A DNA stretch of 30,095 nt from a virus. Location of the stretch: the IMG/VR virus record IMGVR_UViG_3300029448_000262, positions 1 through 30,095 of that record; one strand, 5' to 3'. The notes beneath the pieces were generated by a model, which made no database searches, was not told the origin of the DNA, and saw only the letters and a list, made by a program, of their open reading frames with translations. This document shows positions 14,654 through 22,800 of the stretch, in pieces; within the stretch, counting starts at the first letter, position 1, and each line of letters opens with the position of its first letter. A program made the translations under genes and the position numbers.

Positions 14654-15028
14654 ATGAACAGAAACCAAAAAGGATGTTTTGCTGAATATCATTTTTCAAC
14701 AACTGCAATGAAAAATGGTTTTAATGTTTCTGTGCCACTTTTAGACTCAAGCCCTTATGATTGCATCTTAGAAAAACAAGGTAAACTTTTTAAAATACAA
14801 GTCAAATATTTAGGTGAAAAAAGATATAAGCATGGTCGATCTGTGCAAGTTACATTGAAAAGAGAGGGGAAAAAAAACTACGACTTAGAACTTGTTGATT
14901 TTTTTGCACTGTGGCATGAGGTTAGAAATGGCTTTTACATAATTAAAAATATTGGTCAAAAAAGTTTTAAAATTACAGACAATGGTATTTATGAAAATAA
15001 TTTTAATAACTTTGTATTATTAGTTTAA
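14654..15028 (+). CDS. PD-(D/E)XK endonuclease-like protein
   Basis: A 124-residue protein of the PD-(D/E)XK group that includes small Holliday-junction-resolvase-like and intron-associated endonucleases. Motifs: NQKGCFAEYHFSTTAM (Glu in the first helix), DSSPYDCIL (metal-binding Asp) and FKIQVKYLG (Q-x-K core, a common substitution for D/E-x-K). A basic stretch (RYKHGRSVQVTLKREGKKNY) would contact DNA. It lies between two strong terminators with its own -7-like box, interrupting the normal order capsid then connector, as mobile or cargo genes do. It might be a free-standing homing-type nuclease, a defence or competition factor, or a resolvase. The role is not determined. Confidence 0.75.
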   Translation: MNRNQKGCFAEYHFSTTAMKNGFNVSVPLLDSSPYDCILEKQGKLFKIQVKYLGEKRYKHGRSVQVTLKREGKKNYDLELVDFFALWHEVRNGFYIIKNIGQKSFKITDNGIYENNFNNFVLLV

Positions 15029-15048
15029 TTTTTTTCATTGTTTTAAAG

Positions 15049-15076
15049 AGCACCATTCATGTGGTGCTTTTTTTTT
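15049..15076 (+). terminator. Strong intrinsic terminator after the nuclease gene
   Basis: AGCACCA (15049-15055) pairs with TGGTGCT (15062-15068) around a 6-base loop and runs into T15068-15076. It closes the accessory nuclease unit. Confidence 0.95.
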
Positions 15077-15083
15077 AACTTTA
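15076..15083 (+). promoter_or_regulatory. -7-like box for the connector/tail block
   Basis: TAACTTTA followed by C matches the recurring TAnnTTTAC box of this genome. Its first base is the last base of the terminator T run, and it lies 14 bases before the ATG at 15098. The long late operon would begin here. Confidence 0.5.
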
Positions 15084-15097
15084 CTTAAAATTTTATT

Positions 15098-15286
15098 ATG
15101 AAAATCAAAACAAAAAATAAATCTGTAATATTAGGTTCTGTTCAATATTGTGAGGACAGAGAATTTAATGTTTCTGATAAAATAGGTAAAGAACTTATTA
15201 AAGGTGGCTGGGCTATTGAAATCAAAGAAAACAAAGAAGCGAAAGAAACAAAAGAATTAAAAACAGATTCTAAGGAAACCAAATGA
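15098..15286 (+). CDS. Small head-associated hypothetical protein
   Basis: A 62-residue protein with a small beta-rich head (residues 1-45: VILGSVQYCEDREFNVSDK, then KELIKGGWAIEI) and a Lys/Glu tail. Short proteins with the pattern of a strand, a Val-Asp element, LI..G.A, often lie between capsid and gp6-like connector genes in siphoviruses, where they may decorate or stabilise the head. It overlaps the connector start by ATGA. The function is unproven; only the position and the small-domain pattern support it. Confidence 0.68.
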   Translation: MKIKTKNKSVILGSVQYCEDREFNVSDKIGKELIKGGWAIEIKENKEAKETKELKTDSKETK

Positions 15287-15825
15287 GACAAATAAAGATA
15301 AATTCTGTGACTGGTTCTGAAATCGTGAGCCTAACAGAAATGAAAAATTATTTAAGGGTTGATCATGCAGTTGACAATACGTTGATTACAGACATGATTA
15401 CTCAAGCCAGGCAGATTATTGAAAACTATCTGTCAAGAGACGTTGTTGCCAAAACTAGAACTTATTACTTGGATGAGTCAGATGGTTTAATTGACATACC
15501 CTTTGGCCCTGTTGCCTCAATACAATCTGTCACAGTTGATGGCACTTCAGCAACACACACTGTGATTGGCCTTGATAATGAAACGATTGAATTGCAAGCA
15601 TCACCATCATATGTTGTCTCTAATTTGTTTTCTGATGCATATAAAAAAATAAAAATAAATTATACAACTTCAGGTTTAACCGACATAGCCATTAAACATG
15701 CAATTATGCAAATGGTTTCAACCTTTTACGATAATAGAGCAGATTTTAAAGATGGCATCGTGGTGAGAGAAATACCAATGACATCTAAAAAAATGGTTGA
15801 CAGTTTTAAATCAATGTATGTGTAA
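15283..15825 (+). CDS. Head-tail connector, gp6-like adaptor
   Basis: A 180-residue protein with the Phage_connect_1/gp6-like signature: SLTEMKNYLRVDHAVDNTLITD, then MITQARQIIENYLSRDVV, followed by a beta region beginning IDIPFGPVASIQSVTVDG. This adaptor ring binds under the portal after packaging and receives the head-closure protein. The stop overlaps the next ATG by one base. Length and position are standard. Confidence 0.9.
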   Translation: MRQIKINSVTGSEIVSLTEMKNYLRVDHAVDNTLITDMITQARQIIENYLSRDVVAKTRTYYLDESDGLIDIPFGPVASIQSVTVDGTSATHTVIGLDNETIELQASPSYVVSNLFSDAYKKIKINYTTSGLTDIAIKHAIMQMVSTFYDNRADFKDGIVVREIPMTSKKMVDSFKSMYV

Positions 15826-16163
15826 TGGATGCCGGCAAACTCAATTCAAGGATTTTATTTTACAACGCAAATCAAGTCTCAGATGGTTTTGGGGGCTTTT
15901 CTGTGGCTTTTACGTCTTCAGGTAATGTTTGGGGTCACTATAAGCAAATAGATGGCTCTGTTGATGATGAAAATGGCTTGAGACAAAGGGCAATCACTGT
16001 TGAAGTAATATGTCGCAAAAAAAGTGTGGAAAACATAAGGATTGAAGATGTTTTTAGAATAGACAGCAGTAGTGGCTCAAATTATAGAATCACAAATATT
16101 TATGACTCTGAATATAAATATTTTGTAAAAATTGAAGGTGTCCTTGTTGACCAAAGTATATAA
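15825..16163 (+). CDS. Head closure protein (SPP1 gp16-like / head-tail joining)
   Basis: A 112-residue beta-barrel head-closure protein of the Phage_H_T_join type. It begins MDAGKLNSRILFY and has the usual DGFGGFSVAFTSSGNVWGHY segment and a C-terminal YRITNIYDSEYKYFVKIEG strand pair. It seals the portal-connector channel and provides the tail docking surface. It overlaps both neighbours by one base. Confidence 0.9.
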   Translation: MDAGKLNSRILFYNANQVSDGFGGFSVAFTSSGNVWGHYKQIDGSVDDENGLRQRAITVEVICRKKSVENIRIEDVFRIDSSSGSNYRITNIYDSEYKYFVKIEGVLVDQSI

Positions 16164-16606
16164 TGAAAATTGAGGCTAAAATAAACAGTGCTGATTTAGG
16201 TTTATTACAAAGTAAAATAAATTCATTAAAAAAGTTAGCCAGTCAAGAACTTTCCAATGAAATAGGAAAAACGGCATTTGGAATTGAAAGAAGGGCCAAA
16301 AGAACTGTGCCTGTTGATACTGGTGGCCTTAAACAATCAATAAAAACATTTCATTCTGGGAAAAAAGCATTTGTAGAGGCTGGAAAAAAATATGCGCCAT
16401 ATATTGAATTTGGCACTGGTTCAAAGGTTGATTTGACAGACATGCAAGAACTTGGCATCCCAAAATCTTATGCTTTACAATTTAAAGGCAAAGGCAAACG
16501 TAACGTTAATATAAGACCACAACCTTTTTTGTTTCCATCGGCAAGAATAGAATTTTTAAATTTGTTAAAGAAATTACAAAATAAAATCAATAAAATAATA
16601 AAATGA
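16163..16606 (+). CDS. HK97 gp10-like neck protein
   Basis: A 147-residue protein of the HK97 gp10 family: helices around ELSNEIGKTAFGIERRAKR, then TVPVDTGGLKQSIKTF (the VDTG.L..S motif) and KYAPYIEFGTGSK. It acts at the head-tail interface or in tail completion. The C-terminus is Lys/Asn rich. The ATG overlaps the previous stop by one base, and the stop overlaps the tail-terminator start by four. Confidence 0.92.
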   Translation: MKIEAKINSADLGLLQSKINSLKKLASQELSNEIGKTAFGIERRAKRTVPVDTGGLKQSIKTFHSGKKAFVEAGKKYAPYIEFGTGSKVDLTDMQELGIPKSYALQFKGKGKRNVNIRPQPFLFPSARIEFLNLLKKLQNKINKIIK

Positions 16607-17040
16607 AAGACCCGGCTAGATTTATACGTCAAAAAATTATTACTGCTCTTTCAGGAAACATCACCTACGATGGTTCTGCTGTGCCGGTTTATGGAACAGT
16701 GCCAAGCACGACAGGTTTTCCATACATTAGAGTGTATGGTGTGAACACTGTTGAAGTTGACCAAAACCGGTCATCATTCACCACAGAGGTTACAACAAGA
16801 ATAGAAGCAGTGAGTCGTTTTATAACAGATGATGGTGGTGAATTAACTACAAACTCATTAATTTCAGATTGCTTAAATTTGTTAAGAGTTAGATCAGGTA
16901 GTTACATAAACCTGTCTGGCGATGGTTTTAAGGTTTATACGAGTGTGATTGGTAATATTAATTATTTAAGAGAAGACACCAAAAACAACACTTATTATAG
17001 AGCGATATTGGAACTAGAAAACAGAGTTTTAGAAATATAA
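16603..17040 (+). CDS. Tail terminator / completion protein (DUF3168-like)
   Basis: A 145-residue protein with the DUF3168-like layout: an N-terminal helix, VPVYGTVPSTTGFPYIRVYG, a strand-rich middle and a C-terminal YYRAILELENRV strand. It should cap the tail tube and join it to the neck. The order gp6, closure, gp10, terminator is typical of HK97-like siphoviruses. What follows departs from that order: the lysis block and tail fibre separate it from the tail tube gene at 25202. Confidence 0.82.
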   Translation: MKDPARFIRQKIITALSGNITYDGSAVPVYGTVPSTTGFPYIRVYGVNTVEVDQNRSSFTTEVTTRIEAVSRFITDDGGELTTNSLISDCLNLLRVRSGSYINLSGDGFKVYTSVIGNINYLREDTKNNTYYRAILELENRVLEI

Positions 17041-17043
17041 GTT

Positions 17044-17352
17044 ATGTCAGATATAAATTCAGAATCAAAATTAAAATTAACTCTAAAAGAAGTGATTGCT
17101 GTTGTGATTGGTTTGGCGAGTTTGTTTGGTATTTATTTCACCTTGCAAGGCCAGGTTGATAATAATTCTGAAGACATCACAAGCCTACAAGATGAGGCTG
17201 TAAACCCTGTTGAGTTTCAATATAAAGACGAACTTGTTAGATCGTCAATACTTAGAATCGAAGATAAAACAAATTTTTTAGCAGATGACATTGAGTCAAT
17301 TAAATCATCGGTTGAAAAAATTGAGCAACGTTTATATGAAATTAAAAGATAA
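17044..17352 (+). CDS. Inner-membrane coiled-coil protein, candidate i-spanin or lysis accessory
   Basis: A 102-residue protein with one transmembrane helix at residues 17-34 (VIAVVIGLASLFGIYF). Lys residues precede it and acidic residues follow, predicting N-in, C-out topology. The periplasmic part ends in a coiled coil (residues 60-102, ILRIEDKTNFLADDIESIKS). This is the topology of an inner-membrane spanin subunit. It overlaps the gene for the exported Trx-fold protein by 17 bases and sits at the head of the lysis block. Against a classical spanin pair, no outer-membrane lipoprotein with a lipobox follows. It might instead be a holin regulator. Confidence 0.72.
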   Translation: MSDINSESKLKLTLKEVIAVVIGLASLFGIYFTLQGQVDNNSEDITSLQDEAVNPVEFQYKDELVRSSILRIEDKTNFLADDIESIKSSVEKIEQRLYEIKR

Positions 17353-17689
17353 AATATGTGTCCTGTTAACTGTCCTTTATGTATCTATTGCGAGTAGTCA
17401 AAATTATAAAAACAACGTCAGTGTCGTGGTTTTTAATGCTGATTTTATCGGGCAAAAAGTTGACGTCAAAGATTTCAAACAAGTTGACAAGTATCTGTTT
17501 ACATTTGAAAACGATAAACATAAAAAGCACTTTCAAAAAGAAAAAATAATCTACATGCCGACACTGTTGCTTTTTAACAATGGTGAAGAACTTATAAGAA
17601 TTGAAGCAGGTATTGACCTTAAATTACCTGATGGTTATAAAAATAAAATCAAAAATAAATTAGAACAACTTTTACAAAATAAATTTTAA
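17336..17689 (+). CDS. Exported thioredoxin-fold protein lacking CxxC
   Basis: A 117-residue protein with an N-terminal signal peptide (residues 1-22, hydrophobic CVLLTVLYVSIAS ending SSQ) and a mature thioredoxin-like fold: strand VSVVVFNA, helix, strand KYLFTFEN, helix, then IIYMPTLLLFNNGEELIR, where Pro75 is the cis-proline position. The redox CxxC pair is missing, so the protein is more likely a binding or chaperone module than an oxidoreductase. I choose ATG 17336, because the in-frame ATG at 17285 would put 17 residues before the signal sequence. It ends one base before the outer-membrane protein gene, and co-expression in the periplasm suggests the two act together. Confidence 0.75.
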   Translation: MKLKDKICVLLTVLYVSIASSQNYKNNVSVVVFNADFIGQKVDVKDFKQVDKYLFTFENDKHKKHFQKEKIIYMPTLLLFNNGEELIRIEAGIDLKLPDGYKNKIKNKLEQLLQNKF

Positions 17690-17690
17690 G

Positions 17691-18863
17691 ATGAAAAAAC
17701 TATATATCATATTCCTACTTTTTACAATCACAATTAATGGCCAAGTATTCAAAAAGGCTTATGATGAGATTTTTAAATATTCAACAGTCTTTGTTGCTGG
17801 TAGCGCGCAAAATTCATATGAGCCAGAAAGACGACAGTATTTTGTGAGAACCCCAGAGGGTGCTGGTTTGTACGACATTCCTGACGTATATGATGCCACT
17901 GTGGTGCATCCTTACAGGTATCGTTATGGTTTTGGTATTAGAAAAATTGGATTGTTTGATTTTGAAAAAAGAGATAAAAATTATTATGATGGTAATGAAA
18001 ATCTTGTTGCATTATCAGCACCAACATCAAGTGTGCCAGGAAATTTAGAGTATTTATTCTTTTGGCAAAAAGAAAGAGACAGGGGTGAACTTTTTACCAA
18101 TACCAGGTATTTCATAAGACACACAGGTAAATGGCACATTGTAAAAATAGAACAAAGATCAAATGAAAGAGTAAATTTTAAATACAATTCAGGTGAATTA
18201 AGGTTAAGAATTCCAATAGGCAAGAAACTAAGTGTTTCTTATGGTGGCATTTACAGAACACATACAAGAAGTTATGGATACAACCCTTTTGAAATATGGG
18301 TTAATGAGTTAGACGACAATGGTAATCCAATTAACCCCTGGTATTCTCTTGCATACGAATTTGGCTGGGTTGATGAGTTGTATCAATATACAAATCTTGC
18401 AACCGGTGAATCATCTTATGACTGGGTTTGGACTGACCCTGATGGTAATATTAGGGCAAGAACAGACTTAGAGTTCAGGGATGGCCCTTTTAAGTCAATC
18501 ATTGCAGAATATAACAACCAGCAATGGGATAAAATACCAGAATTTCAAATGATTTCACAGATTGTTGGTTTTGATTATTATTTACAAAATCAAAAATTTT
18601 GGGTGCATCTGTTTGGTTCTTACTTATTTTCACATAAATACATTGGTGGCTCTGATATTGAAAAGAGTTATTTGCACAGGAATAATTTTGGAAAAGGTGG
18701 ACTAATAAAAGATGCTCAACCAGAACAATGGGAAGACTTTACATTTGGTGCAACAATAGGATGGAAACTTAACAGATTTGGTATTTTCTTAGATGGTGAG
18801 TTTACAAGATATTGGTCGTCTGAAATATTTAATACACAGATTGGTGTTAATTTTAGATTATGA
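17691..18863 (+). CDS. Phage-encoded outer-membrane beta-barrel-like protein
   Basis: A 390-residue protein with a clear signal peptide (MKKLYIIFLLFTITINGQ, cleavage near residues 17-18). The mature part is strand-rich, with many alternating hydrophobic/polar segments (ELRLRIPIGKKLSVSYGGIY, FWVHLFGSYLFSH, FTFGATIGWKLNRFGIFLDG), aromatic girdle residues and a C-terminal strand ending IGVNFRL. These are features of an outer-membrane barrel; Flavobacteriia barrels often end in a hydrophobic or aromatic residue. Long Asp/Gly/Asn-rich segments (for example near residues 200-250) would be surface loops. It overlaps the amidase gene by ATGA. It might alter the host surface (exclusion of other phages, receptor masking) or act in lysis as an outer-membrane step. 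A structural role is less likely because of the signal peptide. Confidence 0.75.
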   Translation: MKKLYIIFLLFTITINGQVFKKAYDEIFKYSTVFVAGSAQNSYEPERRQYFVRTPEGAGLYDIPDVYDATVVHPYRYRYGFGIRKIGLFDFEKRDKNYYDGNENLVALSAPTSSVPGNLEYLFFWQKERDRGELFTNTRYFIRHTGKWHIVKIEQRSNERVNFKYNSGELRLRIPIGKKLSVSYGGIYRTHTRSYGYNPFEIWVNELDDNGNPINPWYSLAYEFGWVDELYQYTNLATGESSYDWVWTDPDGNIRARTDLEFRDGPFKSIIAEYNNQQWDKIPEFQMISQIVGFDYYLQNQKFWVHLFGSYLFSHKYIGGSDIEKSYLHRNNFGKGGLIKDAQPEQWEDFTFGATIGWKLNRFGIFLDGEFTRYWSSEIFNTQIGVNFRL

Positions 18864-19291
18864 GAAAAATCGACAAACTCATTGTGCATTGTTCTGCCAC
18901 CCCAGAGTTTAAATATTTTGATGTTGATGATATTACGGAATGGCATGTAAAGGGCAATAAATGGTCTGATTGTGGGTATCATTATGTGATTACATTAGAT
19001 GGTAAAATACAGGAAGGAAGGCCAATTGAAAAGCAAGGTGCTCATGTTGCCGGCATGAATAGGCACAGCATTGGTATATGTTATATTGGGGGCATGGATA
19101 AAAACATGGATTTGTGGCTAGACACCAGAACAACAGAACAAAAAGACTCATTATTTAATTTGCTTATGGATTTAAAATTTCAATTTCCTGAGGCTGTTGT
19201 TTATGGTCATAATGATTTTACTGATAAAAAAGTCTGTCCTTGTTTTGATGCTTTTAAAGAATATCGTGAAATCTCAAATTATACTGAATAA
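18860..19291 (+). CDS. N-acetylmuramoyl-L-alanine amidase (endolysin, T7-lysozyme type)
   Basis: A 143-residue Amidase_2 (zinc amidase) that cuts the bond between N-acetylmuramic acid and L-alanine in peptidoglycan. Catalytic features match T7 lysozyme: His10 (IVHCSATP), Tyr40 (CGYHYVI), His117 (YGHNDF), Lys124 and Cys126 in DKKVCPCFDA. No signal peptide is present, so release needs the holin. Its length is that of the bare catalytic domain, with no wall-binding module. It overlaps the outer-membrane gene by 4 bases and the holin gene starts two bases after its stop. Confidence 0.95.
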   Translation: MRKIDKLIVHCSATPEFKYFDVDDITEWHVKGNKWSDCGYHYVITLDGKIQEGRPIEKQGAHVAGMNRHSIGICYIGGMDKNMDLWLDTRTTEQKDSLFNLLMDLKFQFPEAVVYGHNDFTDKKVCPCFDAFKEYREISNYTE

Positions 19292-19293
19292 CT

Positions 19294-19692
19294 ATGTTAA
19301 AACTATTAATGTCACTTATTGGTAAAAAAGGCGATGGTCTTGGTGGTTTTGCCACAGACATTAGAGAGGCAATCAAAGGCAAAGAGATTGACCCAAACAA
19401 AGCACTTGAACTTGTAAAATTACAAAATGAGATCAACAAGGTAGAGGCACAGCATCGTTCTGTTTTTGTAAGTGGTTGGCGACCTTTTATTGGTTGGGTT
19501 TGTGGTGTGGCTTTGGCTTATAATTTTATAGTGCGCGATTTACTAACATGGTTTATGACAAATTATTATTCAGAGTTAGGAGTTACGATGCCACCTGCTT
19601 TACAAATGGAACATTTGATGACAGTGCTTTTGGGCATGCTTGGTCTTGGTGGTCTTAGAACTTATGAAAAACTAAAAGATAAGTCTAAGTAG
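19294..19692 (+). CDS. Holin (GTA-type three-helix family)
   Basis: A 132-residue protein matching the GTA_holin_3TM family. It has a charged N-terminal helical region (residues 20-55), the signature SVFVSGWRPFIGWVCGV at 56-72, membrane segments around 64-92 and a last one around 107-121 (MTVLLGMLGLGGLRTYEK). The GWRPfigW and GLGGLRTYEK blocks are diagnostic. It should form the inner-membrane lesion that releases the endolysin encoded two bases upstream. The stop shares one base with the small basic protein gene. Confidence 0.9.
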   Translation: MLKLLMSLIGKKGDGLGGFATDIREAIKGKEIDPNKALELVKLQNEINKVEAQHRSVFVSGWRPFIGWVCGVALAYNFIVRDLLTWFMTNYYSELGVTMPPALQMEHLMTVLLGMLGLGGLRTYEKLKDKSK

Positions 19693-19814
19693 TGGCAAAA
19701 AAAAACATTTTTACATTTTATAAAAAGCCAAGAAAAAAAAGGCCGGGTCGTCACTCAAAGAATCAATCACTGTCACAAAGGAAAAAAAAATATAGAGGCC
19801 AAGGTAAAAATTAA
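19692..19814 (+). CDS. Small basic protein (40 aa) between holin and tail fibre
   Basis: A 40-residue protein starting at GTG 19692, overlapping the last base of the holin stop. It is extremely basic (KKPRKKRPGRHSKNQSLSQR, ending KKKYRGQGKN) with one aromatic patch near the N-terminus (IFTFY). I recall very similar short KPRKKRPGRHKK-type proteins in other marine phages, which argues for a real conserved gene despite its size. The charge suggests nucleic-acid or membrane binding; the function is unknown. It fills the gap exactly between the holin and the promoter box of the fibre gene. Confidence 0.68.
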   Translation: MAKKNIFTFYKKPRKKRPGRHSKNQSLSQRKKKYRGQGKN

Positions 19815-19820
19815 AATGGT

Positions 19821-19828
19821 TAAATTTG
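19821..19828 (+). promoter_or_regulatory. -7 box TAAATTTG before the tail fibre gene
   Basis: This is a perfect TAnnTTTG match 22 bases before the ATG at 19851. No TTG is present at the -33 position. It probably gives separate control of the very long fibre gene. Confidence 0.55.
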
Positions 19829-19850
19829 TGATAATAAATTTATTCACTTT

Positions 19851-22800
19851 ATGGCAACACTTACAGGACAAACTATTGCCTCAACTTATGATGGCTTATT
19901 AAAATTATCGGACAATGATGGATTAACAGCATCGGTCAAAAACATACAAGATGGCCTGGGTGTAAGTTCGCCAGTAAACATTTCAACTGCTGTCTTATTT
20001 ATAAAACCAACATCTGACACTAGTTCGACACCAACATCAGGCAAAGAGTTTGAGGTTGTTGGTAATGCTTTAATTACAGGCGATTTACAGGTTGACAATA
20101 TCAATATTGATGGCAACACAATATCTGCCAGCAGTGGTGTTGTAACATTGGCTAGTGGTGCGATTGCGACAACTCAAACTCAAAATGACAATTCAACAAA
20201 GATTGCAACGACTGCCTATGTTGACTCAGCAGTGGATGGTGTTGACACACTTGCCGAGATTCTTGCAATAGGTAACACAACAGGTTCAACTAAAATATCG
20301 GTAAACAATTCAAGTAGTGGGATTGACTTTGTTGATAATGCAAAAGCAAGGTTCGGGACTGGAAATGACCTAGAAATCTACCACGATGGTTCTAATAGTT
20401 ATATAGATGATACGGCAGGTACAGGCTCACTATATATTAATACAAATGCCTTTAGATTAGTAAGTGCTAACAAAGGAGAAAATATGATTCGTGCTTTTGA
20501 AGATGGTGCAGTAATTTTATGTCATAACAATTTAGATAAACTAACAACCACAAGCACAGGTGCGACTGTTACAGGAAATTTACAGGTAACAGGCTCTAGT
20601 GGCGATACACTTACTTTAACAAAAGGATCAACAGAGCCATCTTTAAGAATCGAGGGGGATACAGACAAAGATTTTGTTTTAACTATTTCTGCAGAAACTT
20701 TTTCAATTACTCAAAATGATGGTGCGACTGACATTCTAACTTTAGATCACGATACTAAAAACGCAACTTTTGCAGGTGATGTAAAAATTGAAGAAGCATC
20801 AACACCTACGTTAGAATTAATTGACACTACCAATAATTATAATTTACTTATAAGACATAATAATACAAATGCAGTATTTGACACACACGCATCATCTTAT
20901 TATGAATTTAAAATTGGCGATAGTCAAAAACTTCTTATTGACAATTCAGGAAACGCAACTTTTGCAGGAAATGTTTCAATGGGTAAATTAACTGTTGAAG
21001 ATTCAGGTGCTGATTTAATTGATATGACACGAACTGGTGTAGGTACATATAGACTTGCAATTTCAGGTAGTGATGCGTTCAGTATTTTTGACGTAGGTGC
21101 TAATGCAGATAGAGTTATAATTGATTCGTCAGGTAATACAACTTTTGCAGGTGATGTAAATATTACAAATAGTAAACTACAAATAACTAGTGCTAGTCCT
21201 GAAATTATATTAAGTGTTCCTGGTGGTGGTTTAGATAGTCGTATATATAATGATGGAAGTGGAAATTTTATTATTGGAAATGGTACTAACTCAGCAACCC
21301 CAACAACTGCGTTAACTATTGATAGTTCACAAAACGCAACTTTTGCAGGTAATGTAGATTTACTTGATAATAAAAAAATACAAGTCGGTTCTAGTCAAGA
21401 TTTAAAATTGTATCACGATGGCAGTCATTCTATTATACAAGATTCGGGAACAGGTGTTTTAAAAATAATAACCTCAGGTGTAACTTTTCAAAACGAATCA
21501 GCATCTGCAAACACTTTAGTTCTTGATTCATCAGGCAACGCAACCTTTGCAGGAGATGTAAGTTTAGCAGATAGTAAAAAAGTATCACTTGGTGTATCTG
21601 ATGACTTCAATATGTCTCATAATGGAACAGACACAACTATTCAAAATATTACAGGACATCTAAATATTATAAACAAATCAAATGACTCGGACATTATATT
21701 TAGTAACGATGATGGAAGTGGTGGAATTACAGAATATTTTAAACTCGATGGTAATAACGTAAATGTAAGAGTCAGTCAAAATTTTAGTTTTAATGATAGT
21801 GTAAAATCGGCTTTTGGAAATTCAGGGGACCTACAAATCTATCACGATGGAAGTAATTCTTACATACAAGATACAGGAACAGGAAATTTAAGAATAAGAG
21901 GTACTAACTTAAGATTAGAAAGTGAAAGTTTAGTACATAATTTTTTAATTGCTACCGAATCAGCAGGTGTACAGATTTTTTATAATGATGTTCAAAAATT
22001 TACAACTACAAGTACAGGTGTTACGGTTACAGGTGGTGTAATAGCAAGTCGTGATGGTAGTTTTGGAACATCAGGTGCAACAAATAATTCAAGTGTAAAA
22101 GTTCTTGATGGTTCTATAATTACAAAAATTCAATCACAAACATCAGGCGATACAGCAGGAATACTTGGGACTGAAAGTAATAACGTTTTAAGATTAGTTA
22201 CAAATAACATATCTGCATTAACAATAGATGCATCACAAAATGTAGGCATAGGCACAACAGGTCCATCGGCTAAATTTGAAGTAAAAGCGAAAGGTAGCGC
22301 ATTAGGCTCTACTGGTTATTTTATAAATTCTCTTTTTAAAGATACAGGTCAAAATGTTGGTATTGTAACTGCTCACAATGACACAGATAATGGGGTTGGT
22401 GTTATTGCAGGTATTAATAGTTTAGCATTTGTTACCTATGGGTCAGATTGGACTCAAGCATTATTATTAGATACATCACAAAACGCAACTTTTGCAGGTA
22501 ATATTAGTTTAGCAGATAGTAAAATATTAAGAATCGGCTCAAGTAATGACCTTGACCTCCTGCACGATGGAACAAATACACAAATAAGCAACAATACAGG
22601 TGATTTACAAATAATAAATAACGCAAACGACAAAGATATTGTGTTTCTTTCTGATGATGGTTCTGGTGGAACTGCTGAATACTTTAAACTAGATGGCTCT
22701 GATGCAGTTTTAAGAATACATAAAAGAACTATAATAGATGACAATGTAAAATTAGATTTTGGTACTGGTCAAGACCTACAAATATATCACAATGGCTCAA

